The position numbers were made by a program, and so were the translations under genes. Source: Tigriopus japonicus (lineage: Eukaryota; Arthropoda; Copepoda; Harpacticoida; Harpacticidae). Taken from it: a DNA stretch of 64,000 bases. Position 1 is the stretch's first letter. Every line of letters begins with the position of its first letter. Location: the NCBI GenBank assembly GCA_010645155.1, contig CM021322.1, positions 2,394,780-2,458,779 of the forward strand, read 5' to 3'. The notes under the pieces are model-generated. The model did not search any database and was not told the origin of the DNA. It saw only the letters and a program-made list of their open reading frames with translations. This document shows, in pieces, positions 58,200-64,000 of this stretch.

Positions 58200-61100
58200 A
58201 ATCCGAGATGGAAGTTAGAGAGAGGCTGCTGCAGCAATCACGGTCGCTCACGAAGAGTGGGCCATTTCCTCTAAAGCCTCGTTTACGGGTCACGTGCATG
58301 TCATTCTATGATGGTTATCACACATTTGGGCTGTTGATTTGCAGACCATCTCCCGTATGAGCCGTCTTCTTTTCATTAACGGGACGTCCGGTTTTGTCGT
58401 AACAAGAATTGTATCTGGATAGGTTACAAAGAGAAGCTAGTTCGAGTCATTTTCTCTCGAGAAAGCAAGCTTGAAGCTCCGTCGGCGGCGGTTAACGGCT
58501 GAAATCGATTACCATTTGCGCCTAAGTGGTTGGCTTGCAAATTGCATGAGAAAATCGGTCGGATTTGTCACGTCATTTGATTTCAATCAACTTTGGTGCC
58601 GCCATCAATGGGATGTGAATTGAATTGCTCAAGCTGTGATCTACCAGAAGATCAGGGACCTTGATCTTCTCCCATCTTCTTCGTCTTGCTCACCTCTCCA
58701 AAAAGGATTTGGTGCCTGTGGGTTCGTTCAAATGCTTGGGGATGCTCAATTTATGAGGCCGTTTCAGATGCGATCCCAACTTTAGAGGCTCGATGTCCAA
58801 CTGTTAAAAGAGCCTTCGTAACTTATTCATGGAATTGATTTTGATAGAACATACTGAACATCCCCTACATCTCGTTTCTAGACGTCAAGCGAGAGAGCCT
58901 TTCAAAGAAAGTTTGCTCACAAATCGAAGGAATCAAAATCCAATTTGGAAATCCAATACCCTCATCCCCATAAGAGTGAGGATGCCAAATTTCGAATTTC
59001 GACGACCTCTCCGTTGGAGCCATCATTAGAATATCTCCATTCTTCAATCCAGTTGTGATATCCAAGATTCCGCCTCCAGGGCTTTAAAACTCGCACAAAG
59101 TATTAGAGAATTTATCAGAGAATTTCAACTTGATAGGCAGCTCGTTTGACTCGTTTGGTATTTGATCACTTGGGCTCCGTTGTTTTCCAATTATCATTCT
59201 GCTCCTACTGCGAAAGTGAATGGATCTCAAAAGAGACTCCTATTTGCTCTGGTTGAAGATGGGGCCAACACCAAATTCACCTCTCACCTCGCGGAAATGA
59301 ATCAGACCCTTAATCTGCCTGAAATTTGTTTCGAAACATGTGTGGATAGGTAGGAATGAAAATTCGTGAATGTACTACGAGTCCACGTCCCTGAAAACAA
59401 AAACTTGATTGTGGATTGACAACGCTGTTTGGAGCCCATCGAATCGTCGATTCACAACTTTTGATGCACTCCGAGTGTCTCATTTACATATTTTGGCCCC
59501 ATTCCGAAGTTCATTTATTCAGGTCCATTCCGTCATTATGAGCGTTGAACTAAGCGACGATGACTTTTATCTCGTCGAGAGCTAATCCGATCAGCACACG
59601 GGAATGAATAGGGAATTGGATCATCCAGAGACGACGAAGGCGTCAATCTGCCAAGTTTCGGAACATTCGGGGATAGGGATTTTGAATAAGCAAATGGGAC
59701 AGGGGGACCAATCCATCTCCGGTTAAGTAAACAGTTCAACCAAAACAGCATCCCATTCATTCATACGTTCTAATCGGTCGCCTTGGCAGTCACCTTCGGT
59801 AAATCCCCGTAAAATCAAAACAACGGGATTACAGGTGCACCAAACACACACACTCTGAGCATTCCTTAACATCGAGTTCAATCAAGAAAAGGCTCATTTG
59901 ATGCTCTAAAATAGCGAGCTTGAATGACTTCAGTGACAATTCCAACGAACTGTCAATCAAGTTTTTTCCCTCTCTCTCTCTGTCTCAGTGTCTTTGTGAG
60001 TAGGAGCCTCATCATGGATGGTTCTCTTGGTCTCTGGACGCCTCTCTGGTCACCAGTTCAGTGGCAACAACATATGGATCGATTCCAATCGCACTAACGC
60101 CCTCGATTTCAAATGATCTTGGATTTTAGAAGTGGACTCCTACCACCTCTTGCTTGGATGACGAGATCTCTTCGATTCAGAAACTTCTGGACTTGTAACC
60201 GGGTAGCGTAAGATCAGGCTCGTAGGGATGATCTTCTGAAGTGGCTTTATCAAATTGACCTCAAGTCGTGTCAATGGGATTGGAGGTGCCTAACAGTCAG
60301 CCTGAAAGTCTCGAATGGAAGCCTGAAATGGAAGCTAACAAGCTTAGAAATCAATCTACCACATAATTTAGATGAGATGCCATCTGGCAGGAGCTCCTAA
60401 GCGAATAGGAAGACAGCACCACCACCACCACCGTCAACAACAACGGCAGCAGCGACATGGCACAAAAAAGGCTTTGGTGGCATCAACCTGAGAATCCAAC
60501 AGTCATAAAGAGCTACTAGATTCGGGTTAAGCATCCGCCAAAATGAACGGACCCCAACTTTGTTGTTTTCATTTTCTCGGGTCATGAACGGCGACTGGAG
60601 TTCAGGTCAAAAGAAGCTGTAAATCAATGTCATTAACCCGCTTGACAAGAGGGGTATTGATTCAAAGGGGGCCTGAGGGATTCAATTTTTCTTTGGCCTC
60701 TCTGAGTGGAAGGAGGGCTATTCATTGAGCACAAATAAAAGAATTTCGAGCTCGTGCCTCCAGACATTCCGGAATGTCATCTGACCAATTTTAGATCGAG
60801 CCCACCCTGTGGCTTGACATGCCCTGGAAAGGCCCTTTGGAGTACTTTTCTTTCAGCTTTTCAATCCAAGAGTGCCAAATTGAACTGGATGGTGATAATG
60901 GAGCTCTTACCCTCTTTCTTTCCAAGTGTCGATCTATCGATCTGTCCGTCCATGCAACTCGGGTAAAATTACCGGCAAATTTTCGCTTTCAAGCTTCACA
61001 AAAGATTACCATATAAATCGACAAATGTGAAGATGTGGGTATGACTAAATTGTTCCATATCCCCTCAAAGAGACCCCTCATTACGACGCACATTACCTTG

Positions 61101-61540
61101 GCACCTAAACCTCAGCGATACATCCATTCTTGGCGAGTCCAGGCATGTCTTGATTTTCTCGTACGTTCCAAGTATGTGTATGTGTGTGTGAGTAACACCC
61201 AAATCTACGTTGGTTTTCCCAAAATCTTCAATGAACATGTAGGCCATTTCAAATCCATACATGAGCCTACAGAGCTACAGAGACTCAGGTGATCGATATT
61301 CTTTTGAAATAAAACCAACTACCAAATTAACAATGTCACTCACAAAATGCGTTTTTCTATATCTAGCTCAAATGTAAATAGTATGAGGGTGAACAATCTT
61401 TATGTGATGGAAGAAAAATTTGAAGACGCTCAACTATGTGGTTCATGAAGTGCGAGAGGACTCCTAATATTTCCAGCTAGTACCTAGTGTTCTGCATATA
61501 ACGTGATGAAGTCGTAAGCTGAAATGGTGTGAGAAAGATC
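58200..61540. other. Intergenic DNA downstream of gene B
   Basis: No supported gene. A short CG-rich word cluster lies at about 58480-58500 (GTCGGCGGCGG), with otherwise ordinary sequence. The open frames are short and unfamiliar. Confidence 0.5.
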
Positions 61541-61543
61541 GTC

Positions 61544-61576
61544 TATAAGTAGGGAAAAAATGCCGATCTTATCAGC
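61544..61576 (+). promoter_or_regulatory. TATA box plus initiator, candidate core promoter
   Basis: TATAAG at 61544-61549 is followed, 30 bases from its first T, by the A of TCAG (61573-61576), the standard TATA-to-initiator spacing. A start codon in fair context lies 71 bases further on. Confidence 0.35.
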
Positions 61577-61644
61577 GGTGCTCTGGTCTGAACCAACCAC
61601 CTCTCGATCTCGAGCTCTTCAACTATCACTCCAGTGCCACAACA

Positions 61645-61824
61645 ATGATCAAGAATGTTGAAAATGATTTTGAAGGATTAAACAAAGACTTGGACAATGG
61701 CCACTCTTCACCGAAATATCATCTCTTGGGGGAAGCTCGTGCCGTATTTGACTCGTTTTTGAGTCAAAAGATCGATTCGATCAAGCCTGAAAATCCCAGA
61801 ATGAGAAGATGCACAAAAGTGGGT
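61645..61824 (+). CDS. Possible first coding exon of an unknown gene
   Basis: ATG at 61645 (context AACAATG) opens a frame of about 58 codons before donor-like GTGGGT (61819) or GTAATG (61823). Without splicing it stops at 61854. It starts MIKNVENDFEGLNKDLDNG and has a helical-looking block LLGEARAVFDSFLSQKI. I recognise no family. The main support is the well-spaced TATA/initiator just upstream; no second exon was identified. Confidence 0.3.
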
Positions 61825-61859
61825 AATGCAAAAATAAGGAATTCGGCCGCCTAAACATA

Positions 61860-64000
61860 GGCCTTGTTCTCGATCTGAATGGAAATGCGAGAGCATGAAG
61901 AGTAAGTGAGAGAGTCAAGAAAGAGGGGGAACAACGATTGTTCATCACTGTCACCATTGAAAATCTTGACTAGCGCTCCAGTTTTTGCGTCTTGGCCGTA
62001 ATAAATTAGCCATGATTACGGACTGACAGCGGAGTTCAATAAGTTCACCGTGATCACTTGGGAAAAAGTAGTGATATACTAATATATTTAGCTTCTGATG
62101 TGGACTTCTTTCTTTCGCAACTTGAGTGCAAGCAAGTCATTAGTGGAGTCGAAACCGGGTTGGGATAAAATTCGAGTTCGGATCTGTCTACGATAGGAGC
62201 ATGTTTGGCTGGCTCTTGTATGTTCATTGAATCATTGGTTCTGATGGTCCAACGGACAAACCAACGCTGCTCGTTTTTCTGGACATCAATCTCGCTGATA
62301 TTCATGGCCACATTCTTGCTTCAAGATCCCGTCATATTCAATTAGCACAAAAACCACCAACAGTTTCACTCGAGTCTCCTCCTCTAAACCTTGTTTTTCG
62401 TTCAATCATCCCGCGAATTTTGCTCGTCTTGAAGCATCCAATCAATGAAAGTTTCCATAGAGGACTCAAGAAACACTCAAACAGAAGTTGTTTGAAGTCG
62501 TTTTAAAACTATTCTCCAGAAAGAACGTGCTGGATACTTTCAACAAATGTTGATGTCAGCTCGCAATTTAACCTCTCGTTTGACCTCATCTCTCAGTTCT
62601 AACGAAGAGCAGGGAGCTTTGAGCTCTCTGATTTGAGAACCTGATTTCAGCAAACTCTGTCCGTGGCTGTGTCCACGAGGTTTTTGCCCTTTCATGGAGA
62701 AAATTGATTCTCGCCCACCATCATCGCCCTCATCCAAAGCTAAACTTGTTTTCTCCGTGCAATGTTCCATTTCCACCGAGAGTGAACTCGAGCTTTGGGG
62801 ATGGTTGGTTCCAAGAAGTGGATTTGTCACCAAGTTTCTTTTCAAAAGAGAGCTCCCTTGATATGGTCACAAAAAGTCTGTTAAAAAAAAGAAAATCTCT
62901 CACAGTTGAGTCGAAATCTCTGAAAAGGAAACTTGCCATCTTCAAGTCTTCAAGACGCGGTTTGACATAATGGGGGAAGAACCAGACTGACTGAGTGACA
63001 CGCTCGCTTCAGTGAAAAGAGAAGAAGGTAACCAAATCGCCATCTCATTCATAACATCCAATCCTGGGTCCTGAGGGGCTTCGTTTAAGAGCGAAAAGTG
63101 CCCTACAAAGAGGAAGCAGATCCAGGAACCACTCCGGATAGCCAACTTGAAATTGGGATGCAGAGTCTATTGATATCATTAATGGCACGTTTCAAAATTT
63201 AGCGTCAATTATTGATAATTCCTTTGCGTATAACTAAGTTACATTAAGCATATCAGCCCTTCGAAAAAAGGTCCCCCCGTGTTCTGCATGTCTCTAATCA
63301 AACTGGCATGAATTGTTCCAAAAGGATTTCCTTCAGTGTTCCCAGATATTCCCACGAACGATCAAGTTTAGCCCTCGAGCACCGGAGAGAGATGTGTGAG
63401 TGTAGGAAATTGAATACGAAGAAAGTCGTCTTGCCTCGAAGCCCGTGGTTGAATGTGGTTTAGAAAAGAGCGAGAATGAGAGGGGGATCTACTATGGTTC
63501 TCTTCTGGGTTGGCACCTCAGAGCTCCAAGTGGTTAGCTCGTGTCTCTTTTTCTTTCCCTTTCCTTTGGGTTCGTTCCTCTTGGTTAGGCATGAAAAGTG
63601 GTTGTATCATATATCATAGAGTTGACATAGCCAATCATATCTTGCCTTCCCATTCGTTGTGGCGGGGAAATTCTTTCCGCCAAGTCCTTGTGGAATTGAG
63701 GGAAGGAGCCGGAGAATGCTCCCCCAACCAACCAACCAACCAACCAACCAACCATCTAGACCGCGATGAAACGAGAAAGAAATCAAAGAAGAATGGGAAG
63801 AAAGGAAAGAATGGAGACAAGGGAAAGAGATTTCGAGAAATCAGCAAAATGGCAAAACGAGACCTTTCCAGCCCCTCGAAACTCGACGAGAAAGATAAGA
63901 CCTTTGGCATAAAGTGGTTTTCAATGACAATATCATTCACCATAAACTAGATATAAGTTTAAATTGGTACAAGCTAACTCTGGAAGAATGAATGCCTTTG
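61860..64000. other. 3' end of window, no supported gene
   Basis: Several frames are open on both strands around 62540-62970 without recognisable motifs. A CCAA microsatellite lies at 63724-63753. If the exon at 61645 is real, this would be its intron or later exons. Confidence 0.45.
63724..63753. repeat. (CCAA)n microsatellite
   Basis: About seven CCAA units, the same repeat as at 2232-2259. Confidence 0.9.

Overview
The window looks like animal nuclear DNA from a draft assembly: a run of 105 N, introns with GT..AG ends, long gene-poor stretches, many simple repeats and small transposon remnants. An arthropod, perhaps a crustacean such as a copepod, is my best guess. It rests on the GATA proteins, very short introns (65-202 bp) next to larger ones, and middling GC; the species cannot be fixed from sequence alone.

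Only two genes can be established with confidence. Both are on the plus strand and both encode two-zinc-finger GATA transcription factors: gene A (24534-28516, 5 coding exons, 439 aa) and gene B (54026-57536, 5 coding exons, 490 aa). Their introns interrupt the same codons in the same phases (1, 1, 0, 0), and they share N- and C-terminal motifs outside the fingers. They are therefore tandem duplicates about 25.5 kb apart. Finger, linker and basic-tail residues place both in the GATA1/2/3 (Drosophila grain) class, not the GATA4/5/6 class (pannier, serpent). B is the more canonical copy; A has diverged in its C-finger and tail. A shared 13-base element with an inverted CCAAT box lies about 0.82-0.84 kb upstream of both start codons.

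Layout: 1-23.7 kb has no convincing gene, but holds an assembly gap flanked by a duplicated sequence, a pre-miRNA-like hairpin (1853-1913), a large imperfect foldback (core 3967-4360) and a hAT-type MITE with an exact 8-bp target duplication (14908-15213). 23.7-28.9 kb is gene A with its promoter region. 28.9-52 kb is intergenic. It contains a GC-rich island with E2F-, YY1- and CTCF-like motifs (about 35.0-35.2 kb), further CTCF-like motifs at 39.7 and 40.3 kb, and several weak coding-like fragments. 52-58.2 kb is gene B with a possible extra upstream exon (52027-52244). 58.2-64 kb is mostly empty apart from a possible TATA/initiator promoter and first exon near 61.5-61.8 kb.

In function, the two GATA proteins should bind WGATAR sites and could regulate themselves and each other. 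The CTCF-like and YY1-like sites between them may separate two regulatory domains; this is inference.
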